A DNA stretch of 64,000 bases from Terrimesophilobacter bigeumensis. GTDB lineage: Bacteria > Actinomycetota > Actinomycetes > Actinomycetales > Microbacteriaceae. A model generated the notes under the pieces. It saw nothing but the letters and a program-made list of their open reading frames with translations. It was not told the DNA's origin and made no database searches. Each line of letters begins with the position of its first letter. Position 1 is the stretch's first letter. Below, piece by piece: positions 25,074 to 33,632 of this stretch. The stretch is from assembly GCF_039537265.1 (NCBI RefSeq), contig NZ_BAABAE010000003.1, positions 682,001-746,000 of the forward strand, written 5' to 3'. The translations under genes and the position numbers were made by a program.

Positions 25074-25863
25074 CCCGATCACCTCACGCGCCCAGGTGCC
25101 TTCGGCCCGCCGCGTTGTCGTGAAGGTCGGCTCATCCTCAGTGAGCGGTGTGAACGCCGGGCAGATCGCCACGCTCGTGGACGCGCTCGCTGCGGCGCAC
25201 GCCCGCGGCACAGAGGTCATCCTGGTCTCCTCCGGTGCGATCGCGACCGGCATGCCCTACCTGCGGCTCGACGATCGCCCGAGCGACCTCGCGACGCAGC
25301 AGGCCGCCGCCGCGGTCGGGCAGAACGTGCTCATCTACCGCTATCAGGAGAGCCTGGACCGCTACGGCATCGTCGCCGGGCAGGTGCTGCTGACGGCGGG
25401 CGACCTCGAGAACCCCACCCATCGCAGCAACGCCCAACGTGCCATGGAACGGCTTCTCGCCCTGCGCATCCTGCCGATCGTGAACGAGAACGATACGGTC
25501 GCGACGCATGAGATCCGATTCGGCGACAACGACCGGCTGGCTGCGCTCGTGTCGCAGCTCATCGCCGCCGACCTCCTCCTCCTGCTCTCGGATGTCGACG
25601 CGCTCTACACGCGGCCGCCGCAGGATGCCGGGGCGGTGAAGATCGAGAACGTTGCGTTCGAGGACCAGCTGGGGCAGATCGAGTTCGGCGGTATCGGCTC
25701 GACCGGCGTCGGCACCGGGGGAGCACGCACCAAGGTGTCCGCCGCGAAGCTCGCCGCGGCATCCGGAACACCCGTGCTGCTGACCTCGACCGACCGGGTC
25801 GCCGATGCCCTCGCCGGAGAGCACCTGGGCACCTGGTTCGCCGCTGGTACGATTTCGGCATGA
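25066..25863 (+). CDS. proB: Glutamate 5-kinase (no PUA domain)
   Basis: This 265-residue enzyme catalyses the first step of proline synthesis, ATP-dependent phosphorylation of glutamate. Amino-acid-kinase motifs include VVKVGSSSV, VSSGAIATG, IVNENDTVAT and the GxGTGGARTKVSAAKLA loop. It ends right after the kinase domain; the PUA domain of E. coli ProB (367 residues) is absent. The ATG at 25066 overlaps obg by 8 bp, and its stop overlaps proA by 4 bp. Confidence 0.97.
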   Translation: MTDPITSRAQVPSARRVVVKVGSSSVSGVNAGQIATLVDALAAAHARGTEVILVSSGAIATGMPYLRLDDRPSDLATQQAAAAVGQNVLIYRYQESLDRYGIVAGQVLLTAGDLENPTHRSNAQRAMERLLALRILPIVNENDTVATHEIRFGDNDRLAALVSQLIAADLLLLLSDVDALYTRPPQDAGAVKIENVAFEDQLGQIEFGGIGSTGVGTGGARTKVSAAKLAAASGTPVLLTSTDRVADALAGEHLGTWFAAGTISA

Positions 25864-27125
25864 GCGGGACCCTTGTGGCAGCGTCTGTCTCCGACGCCCT
25901 CCTCGCCGCGCGCGAGGCATCACGCGCGCTTGCAGCGGCGACGACGCAGCTCCGGAACGAGGCGCTCGAGGCCGTCGCCGCAGCGATCGAGGCCGGGGCG
26001 TCCGGGATCATCGAGGCCAATGGTCTCGACCTCGCCAACGGGAGGGAGAACGGGCTCACGAACGGCCTGCTCGACCGGTTGCGTCTCGACGACGTCCGCA
26101 TTCGGGGTCTTGCGACGGCCGTGCGCGAGATCGCGGTGCTGCCCGACCCGGTCGGCGAGGTCGTGCGCGGGTCCACCCTGCCCAACGGGCTGCGGATCAG
26201 CGAGGTGCGCGTACCGTTCGGCGTCGTCGGCGTCATCTACGAGGCGCGTCCCAATGTGACGGTCGACCTTGCGGCGCTCGCCATCAAGAGCGGCAACACG
26301 GTTGTGCTGCGCGGGGGGAGTGCTGCGCTGGGTTCGAACCGCGCACTCGTCGGGCTCATCCGGTCGGCGCTCGAGTCGGTGGGGTTGCCCGCCGACGCGG
26401 TGCAGTCGATCGACGCGTTCGGGCGCGAGGGCGCGAAAGAGCTCATGCGCGCGAGAGGGCTTGTGGACGTGCTCATTCCGCGCGGCAGCGCCCAGCTCAT
26501 CGCCGCAGTGGTCGAGGAGTCGAAGGTGCCGGTGATCGAGACCGGCGCCGGAGTCGTCCACCTGTTCCTCGACGAGTCGGCCGGGCTCGAGACGGCGATC
26601 GAGCTCGTGCGGAACTCGAAGGTGCAGCGGCCGAGCGTCTGCAACGCGCTCGAGACCCTGCTCGTGCACCGGGCCGCAGCCGACCGTCTGCTGCCGGGGG
26701 TGCTCTCGGCCCTGCGGAACGAGGGTGTGACGCTCCATGCGGACGACGAGGCGCGTGCGCTGGTCCCGGATGCCGTGCCGGCCACCGAGGAGGACTGGGC
26801 GGCCGAATACCTCTCGCTCGACCTGGCCGTGAGAGTCGTCGGAAGCCTCGACGAGGCGCTCGAGCACATCCGCACCTACTCGACCCATCACACCGAGTCG
26901 ATCGTGACGAACGACGCCGCGAACGCGGAGCGGTTCCTCGCCGAGGTCGACTCGGCAGCCGTGATGGTCAACGCGTCGACGAGATTCACCGACGGCGGCG
27001 AGTTCGGCTTCGGCGCCGAGGTGGGGATCTCGACCCAGAAGCTGCACGCCCGGGGTCCGATGGGACTTCGTGAGCTCACGAGCACGAAATGGATCGTGCG
27101 CGGCTCCGGTCAGGTGCGCGGCTGA
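25860..27125 (+). CDS. proA: Gamma-glutamyl phosphate reductase
   Basis: A 421-residue NADPH-dependent enzyme making glutamate semialdehyde, second step of proline synthesis. The catalytic cysteine lies in QRPSVCNALETLLVH; YEARPNVTVD and FGFGAEVGISTQKLHARGPMG are family signatures. It overlaps proB by 4 bp (ATGA), and the two products act as a complex channelling the labile glutamyl phosphate. Length is normal. Confidence 0.98.
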   Translation: MSGTLVAASVSDALLAAREASRALAAATTQLRNEALEAVAAAIEAGASGIIEANGLDLANGRENGLTNGLLDRLRLDDVRIRGLATAVREIAVLPDPVGEVVRGSTLPNGLRISEVRVPFGVVGVIYEARPNVTVDLAALAIKSGNTVVLRGGSAALGSNRALVGLIRSALESVGLPADAVQSIDAFGREGAKELMRARGLVDVLIPRGSAQLIAAVVEESKVPVIETGAGVVHLFLDESAGLETAIELVRNSKVQRPSVCNALETLLVHRAAADRLLPGVLSALRNEGVTLHADDEARALVPDAVPATEEDWAAEYLSLDLAVRVVGSLDEALEHIRTYSTHHTESIVTNDAANAERFLAEVDSAAVMVNASTRFTDGGEFGFGAEVGISTQKLHARGPMGLRELTSTKWIVRGSGQVRG

Positions 27126-27211
27126 ATTCCAGCCTGGAGCACCGCCGAACACGATAGATTGGTCGGGGCGTCCGGCGCGAGTTGCGCGGACGCCGGTGGA
27201 ACGGAGAAGAA

Positions 27212-27430
27212 ATGCTTTTGCTCGCTGTCGCTGCTGCCGAAGAGCACGCCGCCCCCCTCATCATGCCGAACTGGGCGTTCGCCCTCACGGCGTTCATCAT
27301 CTTCGCCGTGCTCGGGTTCGTGGCCTGGAGCTTCCGCGACGTCGCCAACCGTCACAGCAACCGCGTCCACACCGGTGCGGGCCACGCGGGCACGAGTCAT
27401 GCGGGTGCAGACCAGCACGCGGGCCACTAG
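27212..27430 (+). CDS. Small single-pass membrane protein with His-rich tail
   Basis: A 72-residue protein with one strong membrane segment (about residues 20-42) and a C-terminal tail containing repeated GHAG/SHAG-like units rich in His, Gly and Ala. GGAGAAG lies just before the ATG. It sits between proA and nadD, 11 bp before nadD. The His-rich tail could bind metal, but there is no direct evidence. The function is not recognised. Confidence 0.75.
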   Translation: MLLLAVAAAEEHAAPLIMPNWAFALTAFIIFAVLGFVAWSFRDVANRHSNRVHTGAGHAGTSHAGADQHAGH

Positions 27431-27441
27431 GTCTCACCTCC

Positions 27442-28044
27442 ATGGCCGCCCCCACGCAGAAGCGTGTTCGCATCGGCGTGATGGGTGGCACATTCGATCC
27501 CATCCACAACGGCCACCTCGTCGCAGCGAGCGAGGTTCGCCAGCACTTCGACCTCGATGAGGTCGTCTTCGTTCCGACCGGTCAGCCGTATCAGAAGCGC
27601 GACGTGTCGGAGGCCGAGCACCGCTATCTCATGACCGTGATCGCCACGGCATCCAACCCCGACTTCACGGTCAGCCGCGTCGACATCGATCGCCACGGCC
27701 CGACGTATACGATCGACACCCTCCGCGAGCTTCGCGCCGCCCGTCCGGATGCCGAGCTCTTCTTCATCTCGGGGGCGGATGCGGTGGCCCAGATCCTGGA
27801 TTGGAAGGATGCGCAGGAGCTTTTCTCGCTCGCGCACTTCGTAGCTGTGAGCCGCCCGGGACATCCGCTGACCGTTTCCGGATTGCCGGAGGAGCACGTA
27901 AGCTTGCTAGAAGTGCCTGCGCTGGCCATCTCCTCAACGGATTGCCGCAGCCGGGTCAGCCGGGGTTTCCCGGTATGGTATCTGGTTCCCGATGGGGTCG
28001 TGCAATACATCTCCAAGTACCATCTGTATCGGAGTTCTACGTGA
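27442..28044 (+). CDS. nadD: Nicotinate-nucleotide adenylyltransferase
   Basis: This 200-residue enzyme of NAD synthesis transfers AMP from ATP to nicotinate mononucleotide. The nucleotidyl-transferase signature GGTFDPIHNGHL lies at about 15-26, and SSTDCRSRV near the C-terminus matches the ISSTxIR motif. TYTIDTL is a further family mark. The start ATG 27442 lies 11 bp after the upstream small gene, and the TGA overlaps the next GTG by 4 bp. Confidence 0.97.
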   Translation: MAAPTQKRVRIGVMGGTFDPIHNGHLVAASEVRQHFDLDEVVFVPTGQPYQKRDVSEAEHRYLMTVIATASNPDFTVSRVDIDRHGPTYTIDTLRELRAARPDAELFFISGADAVAQILDWKDAQELFSLAHFVAVSRPGHPLTVSGLPEEHVSLLEVPALAISSTDCRSRVSRGFPVWYLVPDGVVQYISKYHLYRSST

Positions 28045-29537
28045 CAACCTGGCAAGATCAGCAGCCGATGAGTCGGCGCGCTCTTCGTGAGAGCGAGCGC
28101 GCTCACGCCCAGGCGGTGCTGTCCGACACTGGTGAGATCGAATCCCAGCAAACCCCTGCTGACCAGCAAATCTGGTCCCAGTCGCCCAGTGCGGAGCCTC
28201 TCGATTACACGACCCAGGCGCGCCAGCCGGCTCCGGCTTCAGACCAACCGATGCGTCGTCCGAGGTCTTCCGCCTCCGCGTACGGCGCCACGGAAGCGCC
28301 CGGATATCGCGTGCGCGATTTCAGTCCAGAGGGCAGAGGCAACTCGTTCTCCGCGACGCAGCCGACGGCATCGGCGCCGTGGACTCCGCCGGCGGCCGGC
28401 AGCGAGGATCTCAGCTACCACACCTCCGCGGAGCCCGATCGGGTCGGACCGACGGCCTTCGGAGGGCCGATCGCCGTACCCCCAGTGGTGGTCACGTCTG
28501 AAGAGGCTGCACCGACCCCTTCGATGCTTCGGACCGCTCAGCCCGGCGCCCCGGAGGAGCACACTCTGACCCGGCGCGAGTTGCGCGAGCTGCGCAATGC
28601 CGCAATGCCTCCGGTCGTGGAGCGTCAGCCGGCTGTCGCGCCCGAGGAGTCGGCTGCGCCAGAGGCCGGAGTCGCCCCGATTGCCGCAGCACCGACGGCC
28701 AAGGCCCCACAGCCCGCGCAGAGCGCGGAACTGGCCGCGGCGATGGCCGAGTTCGATGCGCTCTTCCTCGCGAAGGCGCCGCCGCCGCCAGTCGTCGCAC
28801 CTGTGCCGGTCGTCGCACCTGTCCCGCTCGTCGAGCCCACGTTGCTGATCGAGCCGGCGCCGCTCGTCGAGCCGACCCCATCCGTCGGGCCGACCCCGCT
28901 CGCGGAGGCGCCCGCGGCCCCGCAGCCGGCGATCCCGAGCCCTTCAGTTCCAGCATCCGAGGTTCTGCCCCCGATGCCGCCCGCTCCGGTCGGCCAGGAG
29001 CCGGTGGTTCCCGCGGAGCCGCTTCGCGAGATCATCACCGCGCCCGAGGTCTATGCGGCCCCGGTCGGCCATTGGTCGAACCAGACGGGCATCGATGAGG
29101 AGTATGCGGGAGTCGTCGGCACGCACAGTCGAAATCTCGCCGCGAGCGATGCGATCACGACGAGTGCGCTCGTGCTCCCGACGTTCCCGCAGACCGGACC
29201 GCTCACTGCACCGGTGAGCAGTACGGGCGAGATCCTCATGACGGGCTCGATCGACCTCCCGCGCAGCCTCGGCGTGAACGGGTTCAATCCGGCACGCTAC
29301 GACCGTTCCGACATCGACGCCGTCATCGACGCCGCCGATCGTGAGGACTCGGCCCCCGACTCGGCGCCGGTGCGTGCCATCCGTGCTGTCAGCACCCACA
29401 CCTCGTCGCAGGGCATCGTCAACGTCAAGCGGCCGAAGGGCAACAACCTTCCGATGATCCTCTCGATCACGGCGGGGGTCATGGCCATCGGCGTCATCGT
29501 CCTGTTCGTCGCCGGGATGATCTTCAAGATCTTCTGA
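28041..29537 (+). CDS. Proline-rich tail-anchored protein between nadD and rsfS
   Basis: A 498-residue protein of unknown function. The N-terminal region (about 1-270) is polar and charged, with two related short motifs, SRRALRESERA and TRRELRELRNA. It is followed by a Pro/Val/Ala-rich segment with VAPVPxVEPxP-like units (about 255-300) and a mostly disordered middle. One membrane segment of about 20 residues lies at the extreme C-terminus, so the bulk would face the cytoplasm. GTG 28041 overlaps the nadD stop by 4 bp. The position between nadD and rsfS looks conserved in related organisms (inference). Confidence 0.8.
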   Translation: MTTWQDQQPMSRRALRESERAHAQAVLSDTGEIESQQTPADQQIWSQSPSAEPLDYTTQARQPAPASDQPMRRPRSSASAYGATEAPGYRVRDFSPEGRGNSFSATQPTASAPWTPPAAGSEDLSYHTSAEPDRVGPTAFGGPIAVPPVVVTSEEAAPTPSMLRTAQPGAPEEHTLTRRELRELRNAAMPPVVERQPAVAPEESAAPEAGVAPIAAAPTAKAPQPAQSAELAAAMAEFDALFLAKAPPPPVVAPVPVVAPVPLVEPTLLIEPAPLVEPTPSVGPTPLAEAPAAPQPAIPSPSVPASEVLPPMPPAPVGQEPVVPAEPLREIITAPEVYAAPVGHWSNQTGIDEEYAGVVGTHSRNLAASDAITTSALVLPTFPQTGPLTAPVSSTGEILMTGSIDLPRSLGVNGFNPARYDRSDIDAVIDAADREDSAPDSAPVRAIRAVSTHTSSQGIVNVKRPKGNNLPMILSITAGVMAIGVIVLFVAGMIFKIF

Positions 29538-29572
29538 TTCGTGCCCAACATCCTTCTCGTGGCCGGCCGATC

Positions 29573-29929
29573 GTGACGGCGTCCGATCGCGCGCGCGAAC
29601 TGCTCATGATCGCGGCCGCCGCCGCCGACTCGAAGCAGGCCGAGGATCTCGTGGCACTCGATGTCTCGGTGCCGCTCCCGTTCGCGGATGTCTTCCTCCT
29701 CGCGAGCGGTCGCAACGAACGGCAGGTGGTCGCGATCGCCGGCGAGGTCGAAGAGAAGCTCATCGAGTTCGGAGCGAAGCCGCTGCGGCGCGAGGGCAGG
29801 ACCGAAGGCCGGTGGGTGCTGCTCGATTTCGGCGATCTCGTCGTGCACGTCTTCCATGAGGAGGACCGGATGTACTACTCGCTCGAGCGGCTCTGGAAGG
29901 ACTGCCCGGTACTTCCGCTGGGGCTGTGA
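29573..29929 (+). CDS. rsfS: Ribosomal silencing factor RsfS
   Basis: A 118-residue protein that binds L14 on the 50S subunit and prevents 30S joining when nutrients are short. Family features include DVSVPLPFADVFLLASGRNERQV and WVLLDFGDLVVHVFHEEDRMYYSLERLW. The GTG start lies 35 bp after the upstream gene, and the stop overlaps the next GTG by 4 bp. Confidence 0.95.
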   Translation: MTASDRARELLMIAAAAADSKQAEDLVALDVSVPLPFADVFLLASGRNERQVVAIAGEVEEKLIEFGAKPLRREGRTEGRWVLLDFGDLVVHVFHEEDRMYYSLERLWKDCPVLPLGL

Positions 29930-30885
29930 CCGTGCTGCCGAGGTGGGACGCCCTCCCCGGCGATGCCGAGCGTTGCGTGGCGGCGATCGACGCGTGGACT
30001 GCCGCGCTTTTCGACACCGGGGTGGTCGCGGCATTCCAGAATGCCCCTCTCCGCGGCCCCGCGCCCGGGCGTACTCTCGACGCTCTCGACGCCTTCGCGG
30101 CCGCGAATTGGGACTTCAGGGGCGGGCGTGAGCGCAACCTCGCCCGCGTACCCGATTTCACTGCGGCGCAGCTCGCCGCGATCGATGCCTCGACGGCGGC
30201 GCTCGGCCTCGACGGAACGCCACCGCCGAGCCGCCGCCACTACGATGCCGTCGTCATGACCGGCGGGATGGTGCGCGCCGGGATCGTCAAGCCGCGATAT
30301 CTGCGAGAGCTCGCCGACGCGGGCCTCGACTGGAATGAGGGGGTCTTTCTTGGCGGGTTCCGCCCCTTTGCCGGCGACGAGGTGGAGCTTGCGCCGCGGC
30401 TCGGCGTCGACGGCGACAACGAGGTGGATGCGATGGCTGCCGGGATGCGCCAGGCGTTCGGGCTGGCTGGCGCGCCGGCATCCGAGCGGTCGGAGGACGG
30501 CAAGGGCGCCGAAGCCTGGCGGGACCTCTCCTGGGTCGCCGATGGCCGCACCCTGCGGGTGGTCGCAGCCCCATCATCCGAGCCCGCCGTGCGCCGCGCG
30601 AACACGGCGGACACCTATCGGTTCTGGGCCGGCCGCGCGCTCGATGCGCGCTCGGTGCTCGTCATCACGACGCCCGTGTACGTGCCGTATCAGGGGGCTG
30701 CCGCGATCGAGATCCTGGGGCTCGAGTTCGGGTTCTCCGTCGAGACGGTCGCGGTGAGCCGCACGGCGAGCGACCTCGGCACCGACACCCAGCAGTTCCT
30801 CCCGCATCACCGGCTGCAGGAATTGCGTTCGGCGGTGCAGGGGATGCGCAACCTGCGATCTCGGCTTACCGGCGGGTGCCGCTGA
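29926..30885 (+). CDS. Conserved unknown, faintly DUF218/ElyC-like
   Basis: A 319-residue protein, apparently soluble. No firm family was recognised. The central part (YDAVVMTGGMVRAGI, then ADTYRFWAGRALDARSVLVITTPVYVPYQGAAAIEIL) follows the layout of DUF218 proteins (SanA/YdcF/ElyC): a glycine motif, a set of tagged residues, then a strand-forming VLVIT. The match is weak and the N-terminal 90 residues are unlike that family. It is translationally coupled to rsfS by a GTGA overlap. Confidence 0.7.
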   Translation: MTVLPRWDALPGDAERCVAAIDAWTAALFDTGVVAAFQNAPLRGPAPGRTLDALDAFAAANWDFRGGRERNLARVPDFTAAQLAAIDASTAALGLDGTPPPSRRHYDAVVMTGGMVRAGIVKPRYLRELADAGLDWNEGVFLGGFRPFAGDEVELAPRLGVDGDNEVDAMAAGMRQAFGLAGAPASERSEDGKGAEAWRDLSWVADGRTLRVVAAPSSEPAVRRANTADTYRFWAGRALDARSVLVITTPVYVPYQGAAAIEILGLEFGFSVETVAVSRTASDLGTDTQQFLPHHRLQELRSAVQGMRNLRSRLTGGCR

Positions 30886-30959
30886 GGCTACCGCACGCCT
30901 CCGGAGCATGCCACAATGGCCGTGACCGCACCACGATCTCCATGAGATGGGGCATCACC

Positions 30960-31592
30960 ATGAAGAGCCGCGTCCACGCCGCCCGTGCCGGTGCGATCAA
31001 GAGCAGAGCCCTTCCCACCGTCGCCTTTCTCGCTCTGCTGGCGATTCCACTCAGCGGATGCGCCCCCGAACCGGTCGTCCCATCGACGAGCCCCAGCCCC
31101 GGTGTGAGCTCCTCGCCGAGTCCGACCCCGAGCGAAACGCCGGATGCGGCATCCCTCGTCATACCCGACACCTGCGACGGTCTCGTGTCGCTCGATGTCG
31201 TACAGGCCCAGTTCTCCTCCGGTTTCGACCCGCTCCCCAGCAGCCTGACCGACAGCGATCCGGTGGCACACGATTTTGCGGCGCGCGGCGGGCTCATGTG
31301 CGTGTGGGGGATCCCGAACTCCGATGCGGGGTTCCTCTCCGTCTACGTCGCCGCGCGGGGGCCCGCGACGGATGCACTCCAGGTGACGCAATGGCAGGCT
31401 GCCGGTTTCTCGGAGTGCCCGCCGTTCCTGGACGAGTGCTACTACGAGCACACGGTCGACGAGATCGGCGAGTTCTGGACCGTCCACATCCTCGTCGAGG
31501 GCTTCGAGCTGCGGGTCCAGGCGACCGCGACATCGCTCGACCCCATGCTCAACATCGCGCGGGCGGCGTCGACCAGCATGGGCTATGTCTGA
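30960..31592 (+). CDS. Small secreted lipoprotein, unknown
   Basis: A 210-residue lipoprotein. The signal segment ends in the lipobox LSGC (Cys at about 34), followed by a Ser/Pro/Thr linker and a domain of about 150 residues with four cysteines (CDGLV, MCVWG, ECPP, ECYY) likely forming two disulfides outside the cell. The ATG at 30960 is preferred; ATG 30942 is an in-frame alternative. DUF3558-like lipoproteins have a similar layout, but assignment is tentative. Confidence 0.78.
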   Translation: MKSRVHAARAGAIKSRALPTVAFLALLAIPLSGCAPEPVVPSTSPSPGVSSSPSPTPSETPDAASLVIPDTCDGLVSLDVVQAQFSSGFDPLPSSLTDSDPVAHDFAARGGLMCVWGIPNSDAGFLSVYVAARGPATDALQVTQWQAAGFSECPPFLDECYYEHTVDEIGEFWTVHILVEGFELRVQATATSLDPMLNIARAASTSMGYV

Positions 31593-31631
31593 TCGATGCG
31601 CCGGAGCGGTTCCGTGCGACCTCGGCAGGTG

Positions 31632-31640
31632 TAGTAATCT
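31632..31640 (+). promoter_or_regulatory. Possible -10 region of tRNA-Ala
   Basis: TAGTAATCT lies 33 bp upstream of the tRNA 5' end in an otherwise GC-rich stretch. No good -35 hexamer was seen at the proper distance. Confidence 0.35.
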
Positions 31641-31672
31641 AAGGAAGTTGTTTGCGAGCGATCGCGAACCAC

Positions 31673-31745
31673 GGGGCTGTGGCGCAGTTGGTAGCGCACC
31701 TGCATGGCATGCAGGGGGTCAGGGGTTCGAATCCCCTCAGCTCCA
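31673..31745 (+). tRNA. tRNA-Ala (anticodon GGC)
   Basis: A complete 73-nt cloverleaf. Acceptor GGGGCTG pairs with CAGCTCC (one G-T pair), the D arm is GCGC/GCGC, the anticodon stem CCTGC/GCAGG encloses ATGGCAT, and the T arm is AGGGG-TTCGAAT-CCCCT. The discriminator is A. CCA is not encoded (CAG follows). It is an isolated gene. Confidence 0.97.
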
Positions 31746-31800
31746 CAGATTTTCTTACTCCGCTCCGGGACATGTCGGCGTGCCGCTGTAACCTGCCGCA

Positions 31801-32781
31801 ATGACGATCGACCGGAAACTGCTCGACTGGATGCTCGACTCCGACCCCGCGCTGCGCTGGCAGGTCGAGCGCGACCTCGTCGGCGCCCCACCCGAGGTGT
31901 GGGAGGCGACCAGGTCGCGCGTTGCGACCGAGGGCTTCGGGGCAAGGCTGCTGGCGCTGCAGGATGCCGACGGCCAGTGGGCGGGCGGCGCCTACTTCCC
32001 GGGTGGCTTCGACTTCGCCGGGCCCGAAGCCGCCGACGACGCCGGCCAGCCGTGGACGGCCACGACCTGGCCGCTCAACATGCTTCGCGAGTGGGGGCTC
32101 GACGCCTCCGCGCTCGCCGGCACCGCTGAGAAGCTCAAGGCCAACAGTCGCTGGGAGTATGACAACCTCCCACACTGGGACGGCGAGGTCGACTGCTGCA
32201 TCAACGGCTACACGCTCGCCAACGGCGCATGGCTCGGCGCGGATGTCTCGGGGCTCGCCCGGTGGTTCGTCGACCACCAGCAGCCGGAGGGCGGCTGGAA
32301 CTGCGAGTGGGTGAACGGCTCGACCCGGTCTTCCTTCCACTCCACGCTCAACTCGCTCAAAGGCATCCTCTACCACGAGGCGGCCACCGGCGGTAGCGAC
32401 GAGCTGCGCGCCGCCCGCCGCGCCGGCGAGGAGTACCTCCTCCAGCGTCGGCTCATGCGCACGCTCACGACGGTAGAGTTCCCGGGCCACTGGGTCGGCC
32501 GCTTCGTGTACCCGTTCCGCTGGTTCTACAGCGTGCTCAACGCGACCGACTACTTCCGCGCGGCCGCCCTCCACGACGGCGTTGCACCCGACCCGCGGAT
32601 CGCCGACGCGATCGATGCCGTGCGCGCCGCACGCCGAGCCGATGGCACCTGGGAGCAGGAGCGGCGGCATCCGGGACGCGTGTGGTTCGAGGTCGACGTC
32701 CCGCCCGGCGAGCCGTCGCCCTGGCTGACCTTCTACGGCACGCGGGTGCTCGAGTGGTGGGACGGCGTCACGGCCCCGTAG
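31801..32781 (+). CDS. Squalene/hopene cyclase-like alpha-toroid protein
   Basis: A 326-residue soluble protein made of repeats seen in terpene cyclases and prenyltransferase beta subunits. QW-like motifs are ADGQWAGGAYF and QPEGGWNCEW, with HWVGRFVYPFRWFYSVLNATDYF later. It is half the size of hopene cyclase and lacks the DxDD catalytic motif, so it is probably not a cyclase. The substrate is unknown. The gene stands alone after tRNA-Ala, and no isoprenoid genes lie nearby. Confidence 0.8.
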   Translation: MTIDRKLLDWMLDSDPALRWQVERDLVGAPPEVWEATRSRVATEGFGARLLALQDADGQWAGGAYFPGGFDFAGPEAADDAGQPWTATTWPLNMLREWGLDASALAGTAEKLKANSRWEYDNLPHWDGEVDCCINGYTLANGAWLGADVSGLARWFVDHQQPEGGWNCEWVNGSTRSSFHSTLNSLKGILYHEAATGGSDELRAARRAGEEYLLQRRLMRTLTTVEFPGHWVGRFVYPFRWFYSVLNATDYFRAAALHDGVAPDPRIADAIDAVRAARRADGTWEQERRHPGRVWFEVDVPPGEPSPWLTFYGTRVLEWWDGVTAP

Positions 32782-32806
32782 CGCCGCACCACTAGAGTTG
32801 GCCGCG

Positions 32807-33559
32807 ATGAACGCCGCGATTCTCCTCCCCGATGGCGTGACACTGGGTGTCGCGACCCTCAGCGACGCCATCCGCCTCGTCGATCTCGCCGGCGTGCTCG
32901 CCAACGCGATCCTCGGCGGCATAGCCGCCCGCGCGGCCCGGCTCGACCTCGTCGGCTTCGTGATTCTCGCGATCCTCTCCGGGCTCGGCGGGGGCATGAT
33001 CCGCGACACCCTGCTGCAGCAGGGTCCGCCCGTCGCCCTCACCGACCCCTACTACCTCGGGGTCGCCATCGTCGGTGCGATCATCGCCTTCTTCATCAGG
33101 TTCAAGGGCCGGTTCCCCCGCCTCGCGCTTCTACTGCTCGACGTGCTCGCGGTCGGATGCTGGGCCGCAGTCGGCGCGCAGAAGGCACTCGCCGCCGACC
33201 TCGGCTGGTTACCCGCGATCCTGCTCGGCATGCTCACTGCAATCGGCGGTGGGATGGTGCGCGACGTCTTCCTCATGAGGGTTCCCACGGTTTTCGGCGG
33301 TAACACCCTCTATGCGACGAGTGCTTTCGTGGCGAGTGTCGAGATGGTGGTCCTGACCGAGCTCGGCCAGCCGGAGATCGGAACCGTCGTCGCCATCCTG
33401 AGCGCGGCCGCCCTCTCCCTGCTCGCCAAGCGCTTCGGCTGGATTCTCCCCTCCGAGATGCGAATCCGCCCGCCGAAGGCACTCAGGGGCTGGCGCGCCG
33501 GATGGTGGAGCGGGCGGGGCGGGGCATCCGATCCCCGGCCGACCGAACCACCGGAGTGA
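32807..33559 (+). CDS. TRIC/UPF0126 cation channel-family membrane protein
   Basis: A 250-residue membrane protein with about seven segments arranged as two homologous three-helix repeats. Each repeat carries the conserved glycine motif (GLGGGMIRDTLL and AIGGGMVRDVFL) that kinks the helix and binds phosphate/lipid in bacterial TRIC channels. These trimeric channels conduct K+ and Na+. The ATG 32807 is chosen over TTG 32798. The C-terminal 35 residues are polar and Arg/Gly-rich. No operon partner. Confidence 0.92.
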   Translation: MNAAILLPDGVTLGVATLSDAIRLVDLAGVLANAILGGIAARAARLDLVGFVILAILSGLGGGMIRDTLLQQGPPVALTDPYYLGVAIVGAIIAFFIRFKGRFPRLALLLLDVLAVGCWAAVGAQKALAADLGWLPAILLGMLTAIGGGMVRDVFLMRVPTVFGGNTLYATSAFVASVEMVVLTELGQPEIGTVVAILSAAALSLLAKRFGWILPSEMRIRPPKALRGWRAGWWSGRGGASDPRPTEPPE

Positions 33560-33632
33560 CCCGGTTCTTGTGTCCGGTTCGGGCGCGCGGTACATTCCCA
33601 CTCGGTAGCCGATTCCGTTGGAGGGGGCCAGC

